64,000 bases of DNA from positions 5,581,390 to 5,645,389 of the forward strand of contig NZ_CP063785.1 in the NCBI RefSeq assembly GCF_025860405.1, read 5' to 3'. The stretch comes from Tolypothrix sp. PCC 7712 (lineage in GTDB: Bacteria; Cyanobacteriota; Cyanobacteriia; Cyanobacteriales; Nostocaceae). Position numbers and translations under genes: made by a program. The notes under the pieces are model-generated. The model worked only from the letters and a program-made list of their open reading frames with translations, was not told where the DNA came from and searched no databases. Below are positions 21,303 through 31,100 of the stretch, piece by piece (the first letter of the stretch is position 1; every line of letters starts with the position of its first letter).

Positions 21303-21874
21303 TTACCAATCTCCTGATAGATTACTGAGCTTTAAACAATTGCTACTTGATAGCGATGTTGATAGGTTGGGCACTAGCTACAAAGTCAAAATCAAGATGA
21401 GCAAACAACATTCTTTCATCTACAGTTATTGAGTATGCTGTCAGATATTTCCTATAAGCAAAGAAGTCCAAACTGATTTCTACCCTGACAATGTTGCAAA
21501 GGTTTGATCATTTGGAGTAGGTTTTGCCCAGCTGGAATTTTCTACATCACTAAAAAGTTGTCACTTATTTTAAAGTTAAAAATTTACAGTCTTAGCTCCA
21601 TCCTCCTACCGATTGATTCAGGTAGCTGCTACCATTTGGGATTTTACTGTGAGATTATCAATGATGTTCTGCGCTAGCATAAACTGCAATCTATGTATTG
21701 CATTTATTTTTATCAATATTAATAAAATTTTGTCAGTATAAATAACCAGATTGTTGTTAATTAGTGAAAAAATTAGTCTCTAGATGGATGCTCGAATATC
21801 TAAGGGGCTGAAGATATATAATTCTTCATTCATTAGAATTATAAAAATAGAAATCTCACAATACAGGAGTTGAT
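21303..21874. other. intergenic region, no gene seen
   Basis: About 570 AT-rich bases between the oxidoreductase remnant and the divergent cupin gene. No coding stretch or clear repeat is recognised. Confidence 0.5.
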
Positions 21875-22339
21875 ATGACTTTACCAATTAAAGAAATTAT
21901 ATTAGCGCCAGGAGAAGGTAATCACTTAATCATTGGTGACAGCCAAGTGACCTTCAAAGTTATTGGGACTGATACTAACGGTCACTTGGGATTGTTTGAA
22001 AACTTGATACAACCTGGGGGAACCGCACCCATATTGCATATTCATCGCCAGATGGAAGAAATGTTTTATGTTTTAGAAGGAGAAGTAGAAATTATAGTTG
22101 GTGAGCAAACAATACAGGGTCTACCAGGAGCTTTTGTATTAGTTCCTCCAGGAACTCCTCATACATTTAGCAATCCAGGAAGCAGACCTGCGAAGTTATT
22201 AATTATGTTTTGTCCCGCAGGAGAACGCGAAAAGTATTTTGAGGGTTTAGCTAAACTGCTTAAGGAGGGACAACCAACGGATAAAGATGCTCTCCTACAA
22301 TTGATGCGACAATTTGACCAAGAGCCAGTAGAGAGTTAA
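21875..22339 (+). CDS. cupin-domain protein
   Basis: A 154-residue single cupin. Motif 1 is around HIHRQMEEMFYVLEGE (about 51-66), with the His pair and Glu that normally bind a metal. Motif 2 is around PPGTPHTFSNPG (about 89-100). ACAGGAG lies eight bases before the ATG. Cupins range from dioxygenases to sugar isomerases and storage proteins, and the substrate cannot be told from this sequence. It stands alone between a remnant gene and an opposed hydrolase. Confidence 0.8.
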   Translation: MTLPIKEIILAPGEGNHLIIGDSQVTFKVIGTDTNGHLGLFENLIQPGGTAPILHIHRQMEEMFYVLEGEVEIIVGEQTIQGLPGAFVLVPPGTPHTFSNPGSRPAKLLIMFCPAGEREKYFEGLAKLLKEGQPTDKDALLQLMRQFDQEPVES

Positions 22340-22429
22340 TACTAATTCAAAATTTAAAATTCAAAATTAGGAAAGCCAGATGTTCTTGGGTTTGGAAGTT
22401 TACATCTGTTGCTGAAGTTTTTGAAAAAA

Positions 22430-22510
22430 TTTTAGTAAGCCGTAACGCACGAAAAGCTTTGGGTTTGATGCGTTACGCTATCGCTAACGCATCCTACGTA
22501 CGCGATTTTA
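22430..22510. repeat. intergenic palindromic repeat
   Basis: The TAACGCA / TGCGTTA-type palindrome recurs in this short stretch (GCCGTAACGCACG, GATGCGTTACGC, GCTAACGCATCC). It is typical of Nostocales intergenic repeats. No coding content. Confidence 0.5.
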
Positions 22511-22547
22511 AAACTAAAATATGAGTCCTATAGTAAATAGTTAAACA

Positions 22548-23522
22548 CTAATTGCGATCGCCAGTATTCAAAATCTTCAAAATCGCATTCACAATGATTT
22601 CAGGTTGGTCTATCCAAACAAAATGTCCGCTTTTCTCAGCCTGAATTTGTACGCAATTTGTAGATAAATTGAGGATTTCGCTATGCATCTGCTCTCTTAA
22701 TTTATTAGCAGCCTTGATAGGTAGAAATATAGCCCAAAGAGAAGGATGGAAAAAAGTCTTGGCTTTAATACTAACTATGGGTAAAGCATCAAAGTAATTA
22801 GCTAGTTCAACCTGGCGGCTACTAATATCTAAATTTAATATTTCTCGACTCATCGTTATCCAGTGCTTGGGACGGCAGAAAGAACGCTTGACTGGTTTTA
22901 AAATCAATTTAGGAAATTTAATTAACTCGCGTTTGATTAACTCAAATACCCCCATGACTTTGAGTAATCGCACAATACCCAGAATGGAACCAATAAAGGA
23001 CATCACAAATCCTGATAAAAAAAACAGTTTCAACAACTGTAAAGGGATGGGCATTTTCAGCATCGCGGTTTCGTGAAGTCCATCGGTAAGCACCATTCCC
23101 ATAACTTTTTCGGGAAAGTATTGTGCATACAGCCGCACGTTGTAGCTACCGAAAGAATTTCCCACCAAAATATAGGGTGGCTGAATATTTGCTTGAGTCA
23201 GCAGATAATCCAGTTCTGCAACTATTTGGGCACTAGTGCGCGGATATGGACTATGATCGCTCCAACCGTATCCAGCGCGATCGTAGATGCAAACCCTTGT
23301 ATGTTTGGCTATCTCTGGTAGCAGTAAATAACCTTCTAAACCGCCTAAACTGTGTTCTACGATCACTGTGGGGCCAGACTCGCCCGCAGTGTAAAGGTGC
23401 AAGCTATAACCACCCACATCAATCAGTTTACCTGGTGGAGGTTGACGATTTTCCATTAAGCAAGCGATCGCACCATAGCAAGTTGTAGCCAACAGCAAAA
23501 TACTGTTGAAAGAGGATAACAT
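22548..23522 (-). CDS. alpha/beta hydrolase
   Basis: A 324-residue alpha/beta-hydrolase fold protein. The N-terminus is hydrophobic (about 3-22), either a signal peptide or a membrane anchor. The core has EHSLGGLEGY at the oxyanion strand (the usual HG is replaced by HSLGG), YDRAGYGWSD, the nucleophile elbow GNSFGSYN near residue 123, and a C-terminal His in KSGHFVW near 302. The substrate is unknown. It starts about 20 bases downstream of the stop of the gene above it on the same strand (23543-24154), so the two may be co-transcribed. Confidence 0.75.
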   Translation of the reverse strand: MLSSFNSILLLATTCYGAIACLMENRQPPPGKLIDVGGYSLHLYTAGESGPTVIVEHSLGGLEGYLLLPEIAKHTRVCIYDRAGYGWSDHSPYPRTSAQIVAELDYLLTQANIQPPYILVGNSFGSYNVRLYAQYFPEKVMGMVLTDGLHETAMLKMPIPLQLLKLFFLSGFVMSFIGSILGIVRLLKVMGVFELIKRELIKFPKLILKPVKRSFCRPKHWITMSREILNLDISSRQVELANYFDALPIVSIKAKTFFHPSLWAIFLPIKAANKLREQMHSEILNLSTNCVQIQAEKSGHFVWIDQPEIIVNAILKILNTGDRN

Positions 23523-23542
23523 TGTTTAAATATGTAGTCTTG

Positions 23543-24154
23543 TTAGTTCTTTAACCAGCGCCAATTATAACGGTTCCATTCGTAAATTCCTTGAATTTCA
23601 TATTCAGTACCGTTATAGAAGCGGACGACACAATTGCTAACCCAATCATCGCCATTATTAGTTTCATCAACTTGCAAGACTACGCAGGAATACCATTCTC
23701 GCTTACAGGGGCCATCGTCTTGTACCCATTCCCATAAAGCATTGGAAATTTCAATGCGATCGCCTACTCTCAGCTTTAGTGCATCTTCACAATAAGTATA
23801 TTTTTCAAAATGATATGGTTGAACGCGATTTAGCCACTGTACGCCATAGCGTTCGCGGATAAATTGTACTTCTCCAGAGTCTTTCTCGTGCAACCAATCG
23901 TTAAGTAATTTTGTTTTCCAAATTTTGTCTTCTGCTTCTTGTGTTCTCACAAACTGCAAAAATGCAGCCAATTCCTCTGAAGTCAGTTCATCCAAGGGAT
24001 TAGCAATCTCTAACACCCCAAATTTAGAATTTCCTTGGATTTTCTCTACCACTTGCAGTAATATCTGTTTTTGCGTATCAGTGAGAGGACAGCTGGCTGC
24101 ATCACAACTTTTAAAGGCTGCTTGCAAAGCTGCTTGAATCTCATCCGGAGTCAT
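23543..24154 (-). CDS. conserved hypothetical protein
   Basis: 203 residues, soluble and acidic. I do not recognise the family. Residues about 1-90 are helical and Glu/Leu-rich. The C-terminal half has many aromatic residues (WEWVQDDG, EWNRYNWRWLKN) and reads like a small beta domain (LRVGDRIEIS). No signal peptide or membrane segment. It lies directly upstream of the hydrolase on the same strand, with a 20-base gap. The function is unknown. Confidence 0.7.
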   Translation of the reverse strand: MTPDEIQAALQAAFKSCDAASCPLTDTQKQILLQVVEKIQGNSKFGVLEIANPLDELTSEELAAFLQFVRTQEAEDKIWKTKLLNDWLHEKDSGEVQFIRERYGVQWLNRVQPYHFEKYTYCEDALKLRVGDRIEISNALWEWVQDDGPCKREWYSCVVLQVDETNNGDDWVSNCVVRFYNGTEYEIQGIYEWNRYNWRWLKN

Positions 24155-24465
24155 AAGTTAATAGCAAGTTAAGGGTTGTTTTCCCTAATTATTACAAAAG
24201 TGAAATGCAACTCTCCAATATCTTTGGTCAGGAAATTCAGGTAAGCTGGGGTTAAAAACAGTTTTAGTTACCAAGTCCTGAATTATTCAGTAGTGCAGAG
24301 TAGCCCTATAACTATGAGCGTTTAGCAATGCTCAACCCTTCAGGGTATGGAACTAGAAATGAGTACTAATGTGCTTTGTTTTACCTAATAGCCAACCCTA
24401 CTGAAGTCATAAATTCTGTCTTTGGTATCAATGTTACGGAGATTTCGTTACAACTATTTTTAGAT
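24155..24465. other. divergent intergenic region
   Basis: About 310 bases between two divergent unknown genes. It includes AGTACTAATGTGCT near 24362, which differs by one base from a LexA box core. I do not accept it as an operator (see rejected items). No gene is seen. Confidence 0.4.
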
Positions 24466-24996
24466 ATGAAAAATAACAGCCGCATCACTTATTGGTTTCA
24501 TTTGCTAGCTTTAGGTCAGCTAAACTACTCTTTGCTCAAGGAATTAATTGCACGCTTAGTAACTGTGTGGTTAAAACCAATTAAGGTAATATTTATTTCT
24601 TGCCTCTTGGGAGCTTTATTATTGGTGTTGACTCCCCCAGCTTTAGCGCTGACACAAATTAAATTATTCGATATTTCTTATCAGGATTGTCCGCCAGAAT
24701 TAGCAGAAGGTGCTGTTATTAGTAGCGGTTCTGCGGCTGCTAACTGTTTTATTGTTACAGGCAAAGCCGAGAATGGTACTTATAAAACCGTCTACGATGC
24801 AGATATTTTTGGACGCATCTATGATGCTAACAACGACCCAGTGCTACAAAACCGCACGCGTTTGGGATCTATTGCCGAAATTCCCCCAGGTGTGAGCGAT
24901 TTTGAATTAAGAATCTCTGTACCTGCAAATCAACCCACTCCATTAAAGCTGAAGCAGTTTAAGGCTGCTGGGTTTAGCGGTCAGGTGCGGAAATAA
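24466..24996 (+). CDS. hypothetical secreted or membrane-anchored protein
   Basis: 176 residues from the ATG at 24466 (MKNNSRI); an in-frame TTG at 24376 is less likely. A hydrophobic segment at about 42-62, ending in PPALALTQ, looks like a late signal peptide or anchor after an unusually long N-terminal region. The mature part (about 65-176) contains two Cys residues (DCPPELAEG and AANCFIVTG) that could form a disulfide, and a beta-rich fold. I do not recognise the family. It is likely periplasmic or lumenal. Confidence 0.6.
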   Translation: MKNNSRITYWFHLLALGQLNYSLLKELIARLVTVWLKPIKVIFISCLLGALLLVLTPPALALTQIKLFDISYQDCPPELAEGAVISSGSAAANCFIVTGKAENGTYKTVYDADIFGRIYDANNDPVLQNRTRLGSIAEIPPGVSDFELRISVPANQPTPLKLKQFKAAGFSGQVRK

Positions 24997-25004
24997 GGGA
25001 TAGG

Positions 25005-25045
25005 GAATGGGGAACTCGGGGCCCCCTCTGGGGATAAAAAATTGG
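25005..25045. repeat. GGGGCCCC-type intergenic repeat, copy 1
   Basis: GGGGAACTCGGGGCCCCCTC followed by TGGGGATAA. The same sequence occurs twice near 34175-34262. It is an intergenic repeat family with no coding role. Confidence 0.7.
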
Positions 25046-25250
25046 AGAGCAATTTTAGAGTTATTGTCCCTTGAGCGAGCCACAGGTAACGAAAATATTT
25101 TGTTGAATGCGATCGCCTGCGGACAACATTTTACCAATTACCCCATGCCCAATGCCCCAAGTATGCAAGAAAGTTGAGGCAAATGTCAAAATTGGGACTA
25201 AAGCCTCGTACAATTGATATCACTTATGCTTAACTCAGGAGAGTGTAGCC

Positions 25251-25562
25251 ATGCCGATGGCGGTTGGCGTAATTGAAACTTTAGGTTTTCCTTCAGTCTT
25301 GGCAGCGGCAGATGCAATGGTTAAATCTGCGGCAGTCACACTAGTGTATTATGGGCAAGCGGAAAGCGCTCGCCTGTTGGTTGCAGTTCGGGGACAAGTT
25401 GCTGAAGTTAGAACAGCAGTGGAAGCAGGAATTGCTGCTGGAGAACAAGTAAAGGCTGGTACAGTTATCACCCATTACATCGTTCCCAATCCTCCAGAAA
25501 ATGTGGAAACCATCCTTCCGATCCACTTTACTGAAGAATCTGAACCTTTCCGTATCTTCTAA
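25251..25562 (+). CDS. ccmK3: carboxysome shell protein CcmK3
   Basis: A 103-residue single-domain BMC protein. The fold signature is AVGVIETLGFPSVLAAADAM followed by VRGQVAEVRTAVEAG. The usual pore motif (KIGSG-type) is replaced by YYGQAESARL, typical of CcmK3. Published work on other cyanobacteria indicates CcmK3 does not form homohexamers alone but joins CcmK4 in mixed hexamers. A ribosome binding site (CAGGAGAG) precedes the ATG. ccmK4 follows after 86 bases, the usual satellite ccmK3-ccmK4 locus away from the main ccm operon. It acts at the carboxysome facet. Confidence 0.92.
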   Translation: MPMAVGVIETLGFPSVLAAADAMVKSAAVTLVYYGQAESARLLVAVRGQVAEVRTAVEAGIAAGEQVKAGTVITHYIVPNPPENVETILPIHFTEESEPFRIF

Positions 25563-25648
25563 ACAAGTTCATCATAAAAATTTGTGGTTAAGCTTCGTAC
25601 AATGTAACTTGTAGCGCCACATAAGTTAATTCATACAGGAGATTGTTA

Positions 25649-25996
25649 ATGTCACTACAGGCAGTTGGAGCATTAGAAACTAAGGGTTTTCCTGCTGTTT
25701 TAGCCGCAGCCGATGCGATGGTAAAAGCCGGTCGAGTTACCCTTGTTGGTTATATCAGAGTAGGTAGCGCTCGTTTTACAGTCAATATTCGTGGCGATGT
25801 TTCTGAAGTTAAAACCGCGATGGCGGCTGGTGTGGAAGCAGCGGAAAATGTTTATGGTGGAACTTTGGAATCTTGGGTGATTATTCCTCGTCCCCATGAA
25901 AACGTTGAAACTGTTTTACCTATTGGTTATACAGAAGCAGTACAACAATATCGGGAATCTGTAGAAAACCCCATCATCAGAGGTAACGGGCGGTAA
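25649..25996 (+). CDS. ccmK4: carboxysome shell protein CcmK4
   Basis: A 115-residue BMC-domain hexamer protein. MSLQAVGALETKGFPAVLAA opens the fold, GYIRVGSARFTV forms the pore loop, and VRGDVSEVKTAM-like residues follow (here IRGDVSEVKTAM). The C-terminal tail RESVENPIIRGNGR is longer than in CcmK1/K2 and typical of CcmK4. ATG at 25649 is chosen over the in-frame TTG at 25643 because AGGAGA lies upstream. It pairs with ccmK3, and the two are thought to tune shell permeability. Confidence 0.92.
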   Translation: MSLQAVGALETKGFPAVLAAADAMVKAGRVTLVGYIRVGSARFTVNIRGDVSEVKTAMAAGVEAAENVYGGTLESWVIIPRPHENVETVLPIGYTEAVQQYRESVENPIIRGNGR

Positions 25997-26084
25997 GGGA
26001 TTGACAACTCAAAAAGTATCCTAACGCATTTAGGCAGGGGAGCCAGCGTCGTGGAGGGGTTTGTTTGCCGACTTGTACCCCTGC

Positions 26085-26140
26085 GCTTAAGCAAGCTACG
26101 CGTAGCGTCTCCGACAGGAGAGGCGACTGGCGTGACAGGG
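26085..26140. repeat. intergenic palindromic repeat
   Basis: GCTACGCGTAGCGTCTCC followed by GACAGGAGAGGCG: two nested palindromes (GCTACGCGTAGC and TCTCC/GGAGA). This class is widespread in Nostocales. It lies between ccmK4 and the convergent GGDEF-EAL gene. Confidence 0.55.
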
Positions 26141-26267
26141 AGCAAGGGAAAGAAAGAGTCCTGTTAATTCCCAAAATTGGCATAATTGATTGTTTAGATG
26201 TCAAAGCGGCCTACACTTACAACTAGTGCAAGTGTAGGTACTTTCGTGATAGCTGCTGATAACAGAA

Positions 26268-28103
26268 TTACCATTGAGGTGCTTTGGTGAGTAAATGGAT
26301 GACTGATTGCTGTTCTATTGGTTGAGAAAACAGAAATCCTTGAGCAAATTCACAGTTTAAGCTTCTCAATTGGTCTAACTGTTCTCTAGTTTCCACACCT
26401 TCTGCGATCGTTCTCATGCCCATTGAGTCTGCAATCCCAATCATAGCCGGCACTAAACCCATGTCTTCTTGATTTTCCTGCATCCGTTTGACAAATGACT
26501 TGTCAATTTTTAGCGCACTCAGTGGAAAGCTATGCAGGTAACTTAAAGAAGAATAACCTGTACCAAAATCATCCATCACTAATTTAATGCGACGCTCTTG
26601 TAATTGCTGGAGAATTGTTTTCACAGCATGAATATTCTCCATAATTACGCTTTCTGTAATTTCTAGTTCTAAGTTCTCGGGATTGACTTTGGTTTCATAA
26701 AGAATTTCATCAATTTGAGCAATTAAGTTGGGTTGTGAAAACATCCGCGCACTTAAATTGACACTCATCGTAATGGGTTGGGTAATTTCTGGGTGATTTT
26801 CCCACAAATGTAATTGTTGGCAAGCTGATTGCAATACCCAGGTGTTGATATCACTAATCAAACCTGTTTCTTCTGCTACCGGAATAAAATCGGAAGGTGG
26901 AATTAGTCCCCGCTGGGGATGTTTCCACCGGACTAGGGCTTCAAAACCAGCGATTTTACCTGTATAGAGGGAAACTATGGGTTGATAGTAAACAATAAAT
27001 TCTTGTCTAGCTACAGCTCTGCGTAAATCATTTTCTAGCTCTAAAAGTTGGATAGCTTCTTGATACATGATCGGGTCAAAAACGTGATACCTGGCTCTCC
27101 CTAAAGCCTTGGCCCGATACATGGCTGTGTCAGCATCGCGGAGTAAATATTCGGGAATATCGTATTCTTTATTACCCCAAGCAATGCCAATACTGGCATT
27201 CATAAATACTTCATATCTAGTCAGTTTAAATGGCAGTGATAGCTGCTGCAGAATATTTTCCGCAACTTCCAATACCATATTCATATTTGTGGGGTCTTCT
27301 AGCAAAATACCAAATTCATCACCACCCAATCTGGCCAGAGTATCATTTTCTCTTAACGATATTTTGAGGCGGTGAGCAATGGCTAATAGTAATTCATCTC
27401 CTACTAAATGACCTAAAGAATCATTGACAACTTTAAAGCGATCGCAGTCTAAATAAAGTAGAGCGAATTGATAATCAGAATTTTGTTTGGCTCTGTTTAA
27501 GGCTTTCTCTACGCGCCTAATAAATAAAACTCGGTTGGCTAAACCAGTTAGAGAATCGTGCAATGCTAAATCTAGCAGTTTACTTTGTAATTGTTGGCGC
27601 GAAGTAACTTCGTCTTGGAGCTTGTGTAATGCGTTCTCTAGCTCCCAAGTACGTTGTTTGACTCTTTCTTCAAGTTCAATGTTGAGCTTGATTATTTCTA
27701 GTTGTGCAGATCTGAGTGCCAGTTGATTTTGTACGCGAACTAATACTTCTTGCAATTCAAAAGGTTTAGTGATGTAATCTACACCTCCTACCTGAAAGGC
27801 TTTGATTTTATCGAAAACATCATCTAAGGCACTAATAAAAATTACCGGAATATTTGTAGTCATATCCCAGGCTTTCAAACGTTGACAGACTTCGTAGCCA
27901 TCAACTTCTGGCATCATAATATCTAGTAATATCAAGTCTGGCAAGACTGTTTGGCAAGCAGTCAAAGCCATTTGCCAGTTCAAAGCTTTACGGACGTTAT
28001 ATCCTTCTCTAGTCAGGAGCGAGGATAAAACTCGGAGATTATCTGCCATATCATCAATGAGCAGGATATCTTTTTTGTCAGGTTCTAACCGCTCGTAGTT
28101 CAT
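26268..28103 (-). CDS. response regulator with GGDEF and EAL domains
   Basis: A 611-residue protein. The receiver domain (about 12-130) has DD at the active site and phospho-Asp in LILLDIMMPEVDG. A short coiled coil (about 140-175) leads to a GGDEF domain (about 180-345) with intact RLGGDEFG. The EAL domain (about 360-605) has FEALVRW, the second-lobe DDFGTGYSSL and the Glu of ITES. Both catalytic signatures are intact, so the protein could make and break cyclic di-GMP depending on phosphorylation. Its ATG overlaps the stop of the upstream hybrid kinase by four bases (ATGA), so the two are translationally coupled and probably form one signalling pathway. Confidence 0.9.
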   Translation of the reverse strand: MNYERLEPDKKDILLIDDMADNLRVLSSLLTREGYNVRKALNWQMALTACQTVLPDLILLDIMMPEVDGYEVCQRLKAWDMTTNIPVIFISALDDVFDKIKAFQVGGVDYITKPFELQEVLVRVQNQLALRSAQLEIIKLNIELEERVKQRTWELENALHKLQDEVTSRQQLQSKLLDLALHDSLTGLANRVLFIRRVEKALNRAKQNSDYQFALLYLDCDRFKVVNDSLGHLVGDELLLAIAHRLKISLRENDTLARLGGDEFGILLEDPTNMNMVLEVAENILQQLSLPFKLTRYEVFMNASIGIAWGNKEYDIPEYLLRDADTAMYRAKALGRARYHVFDPIMYQEAIQLLELENDLRRAVARQEFIVYYQPIVSLYTGKIAGFEALVRWKHPQRGLIPPSDFIPVAEETGLISDINTWVLQSACQQLHLWENHPEITQPITMSVNLSARMFSQPNLIAQIDEILYETKVNPENLELEITESVIMENIHAVKTILQQLQERRIKLVMDDFGTGYSSLSYLHSFPLSALKIDKSFVKRMQENQEDMGLVPAMIGIADSMGMRTIAEGVETREQLDQLRSLNCEFAQGFLFSQPIEQQSVIHLLTKAPQW

Positions 28104-31100
28104 TCTGCGTTTGTTGTAAGTAATTCCATAATTTTTTCAAACTGATAGTTGTTAGCTAAATCCCGCAGCAGTTGAAAACAGGGGCTTTTTTCTGGGGGGA
28201 TTTGCTCAAGCAACTGCAAAATCATGTCATCGCTACAGCTAGCTGCAGCATGACGTATATTAGCTAACCACTGCGGTGACATCTGTGATAAATGCCACAT
28301 AAGTTCAGCTTCTGTGGAAAATATTTCTGTTGTTGGATTGATAACTGCTGTTTGTAAGCTATCTACTTGATTGATATATTCTACACCTAGATGTTCGCTG
28401 ACTTTTTTGAGTAAGACTTCTTTGGTAAATGGTTTGCGAATAAAATCATCACAACCTGTTGAGAGGATGTTCTGTCGTTCTTCCTCAAAGGCACTAGCAG
28501 TCAAAGCAATAATAATAGTATTGCTATTGATGCCCAGAGGCATTGTGGAGCATTGGCAAGCTAGTTGCAAGAGTGGATTGAAATAATTTTTTTCTTGAGC
28601 TTTGATCACTCTTGTGGCTTCATAACCATCCATAACTGGCATCCGCATATCCATAAAAATCAGATGGGGTTGCCATTCCATCCATTGCGCGATCGCTTCT
28701 TGTCCGTTTGTCGCCTCCTTCACGACAAATCCTATGGATGTCAGTAATTTCACTAGTACCAGCCGATTATCTCTAGCATCGTCAACTACCAAAATGCGGT
28801 ATTCTGGTTGACCTGGTGCTAAACCAACGATTTGGTCTTGACATTGTTGCTGTTTGACTTCGCTGGCTGAGGCGGGGTGAATTTGAATATCAAAGGTAAA
28901 TTTACTACCCTCCCCTAAAGTACTAGTTACAGTAATATCGCCATCCATGAGTTGCACATATTTGCGGCTAATTGCCAAGCCTAGCCCTGTTCCCTGTTGG
29001 GAGTTTCTGCCAGTTTCGGTTTGCCCAAAGGCTTCAAATAATAAATCTATTTCTTGCGGTGCAATCCCAGGGCCAGTATCTTGAATTTCAAAAATTAACG
29101 ATTGGCAAGATTGATGCTCGTTTTCTATTCCCCAATCTCCAGACTCCAGCCTGACGCGCAGTGTCACTATACCTTGTTGAGTAAACTTAATGGCATTACC
29201 CAAGAGATTGAGCAAGACCTGCCGCAGTTTGCTTTCATCTGTTTGCACATATTGGGGAATATTCGGCGCATATTCAAATACCAACTGTAAATCTTTGGCA
29301 GCAGCCCGGAAACGCAACATTTCTTCCAAGTTGCCTAAAAATCGAATAAAGTCAAAACTGTTGATATTCAAGGTCGTTTTGCCAGCTTCGATTTTCGACA
29401 TCTCCAAAATGTCGTTAATTAAATTGAGGAGATGCTCGCCAGCACGATTGATAATGGCTAAATTTTCTTGATGTTCAGCCGATAAAGAACTGTCATGGCT
29501 CATGACTTGGGCAAATCCCAAAATAGCGTTCAGTGGGGTACGTAATTCATGGCTCATGTTAGCTAGAAATTGGCTTTTAGCACGGTTTGCCCGTTCAGCA
29601 GCGATTCTGCCTCTAGCGGCAATTTTTTGGGATTGAATCAGCTGTTTTTGGGTAGTTTGCAGCTTTTGAATTACCTTGAGCAGTTCTTGGGTACGTTTTT
29701 TGACTTGTGATTCTAACAGGCGATTGTATTCTGCTAATAATCTGTCGGCTTGTTTGCCTTGGGTAATATCAGTAGCAGTGGCGATCGCTAAATCAATCTG
29801 CTCTGATTCTCCCATGATGGGCATTGTTAAAGCCTCTGGTGCAATCATCTGTTGTGGTTGGGGAATTTCTAAATTATCTAAGTTGATACTTTCCCCTGGT
29901 AATGCTCTTAAACCAGACAGGCGTTCTCTAACAACCAGCCGCTTACCATCACCACTGCGGTTTTGCTGCTTAGTTTCAGCCAGATAAATCCGATAAATTT
30001 CTAATAATTGTTCAGCAGAAAATTCAGCTACCATTCCTTCAGCCAGCATTTGTTGACTAATGTAATTCATATGAGCATGATGAGCTATTTCTACTGGTGT
30101 GACTGCTAATAATTTACTAGGTTGAATCTGACTGTTCCCTAAGCTTTTATTTAAAAATCTCTGTTTTGCTTGCCAGGTAGTAATCGACCTTTGCAGTTGC
30201 TTTTCCATATAATTAAATGGGTAAGTCAGTATCCCGAGTTTTTTGACTGGAGAAATTTCTCCTGTTGGCTCCCAGATGCTGGAAGTAATTTTTTTGGTTG
30301 ATTGATTTAATCGCAGAATTTGCTTGAGCAGCCAACGAGTAGTTAAAATACCTAATTGGGTAACCGCTAAAAAGGCGGCTATAGATAATAAAAAAGAAGT
30401 GTTGTTGTTAGCATTAATTTGTTGGATGACATCGGCTTCGGAAACTACTACGACAATCAACCAATCCAAGCCAATATCGTCGCGCCAATTTTTTACCTGT
30501 ACAAAATAACGTCCTTGTGTGGTGGAAAAGCTAATCTGTTGTTTACCAACAATGAATCCTAGACTGCCAAAACGTTTGAGTAAATATTCTGTGGTCAATT
30601 TGATTAATTCATCTTGACTATCTACTGCTAATAACCGTTTTGCCTGACCTTGAATCATACTGTATGGTGGTTGATTTTTGGAGTCAGCTACTATTAGCCC
30701 AGAACGCTCCAAAATAAAGATTCTTCCTCCTTGCCCAACGTTTAAGTTACCTAAAAAATTTCTAATATGTGACAAAATTAAATCTATACCCACCACTCCT
30801 ACTAGCTTATGAGTGTGATCGTAAAGTGGTGAACTCGAAGAGATAGATAAAACTTCTGGTTTCTTCTCCCATGCCGAAATTTGACTCCAGTATGGCTTCC
30901 CCAGATTCACTGCATTGATATACCAAGTTTCTAGGCGAGGATCGTAATTTTTGACTTCTTGAAGATGGGTATGATTTTTTTGGCTATCTGTGGCATAAAC
31001 ATACAGTTTACCAATACCCTTTTTTTGAGAAACCTCCTTAATCAAGAGTCTACCGTTATCTAGCCTTTGAACACCGATAAATTCACCTTTGGGGTTGGCA

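Noticed and set aside
24362..24375. LexA-like box AGTACTAATGTGCT before the unknown secreted protein gene
   Set aside because: It differs from the consensus at a required position (GTGC instead of GTWC), and the gene shows no SOS connection. It was treated as chance.
25977..26204. 75-residue minus frames after ccmK4
   Set aside because: They lie over an intergenic palindrome and the ccmK4 tail, with no coding signature.
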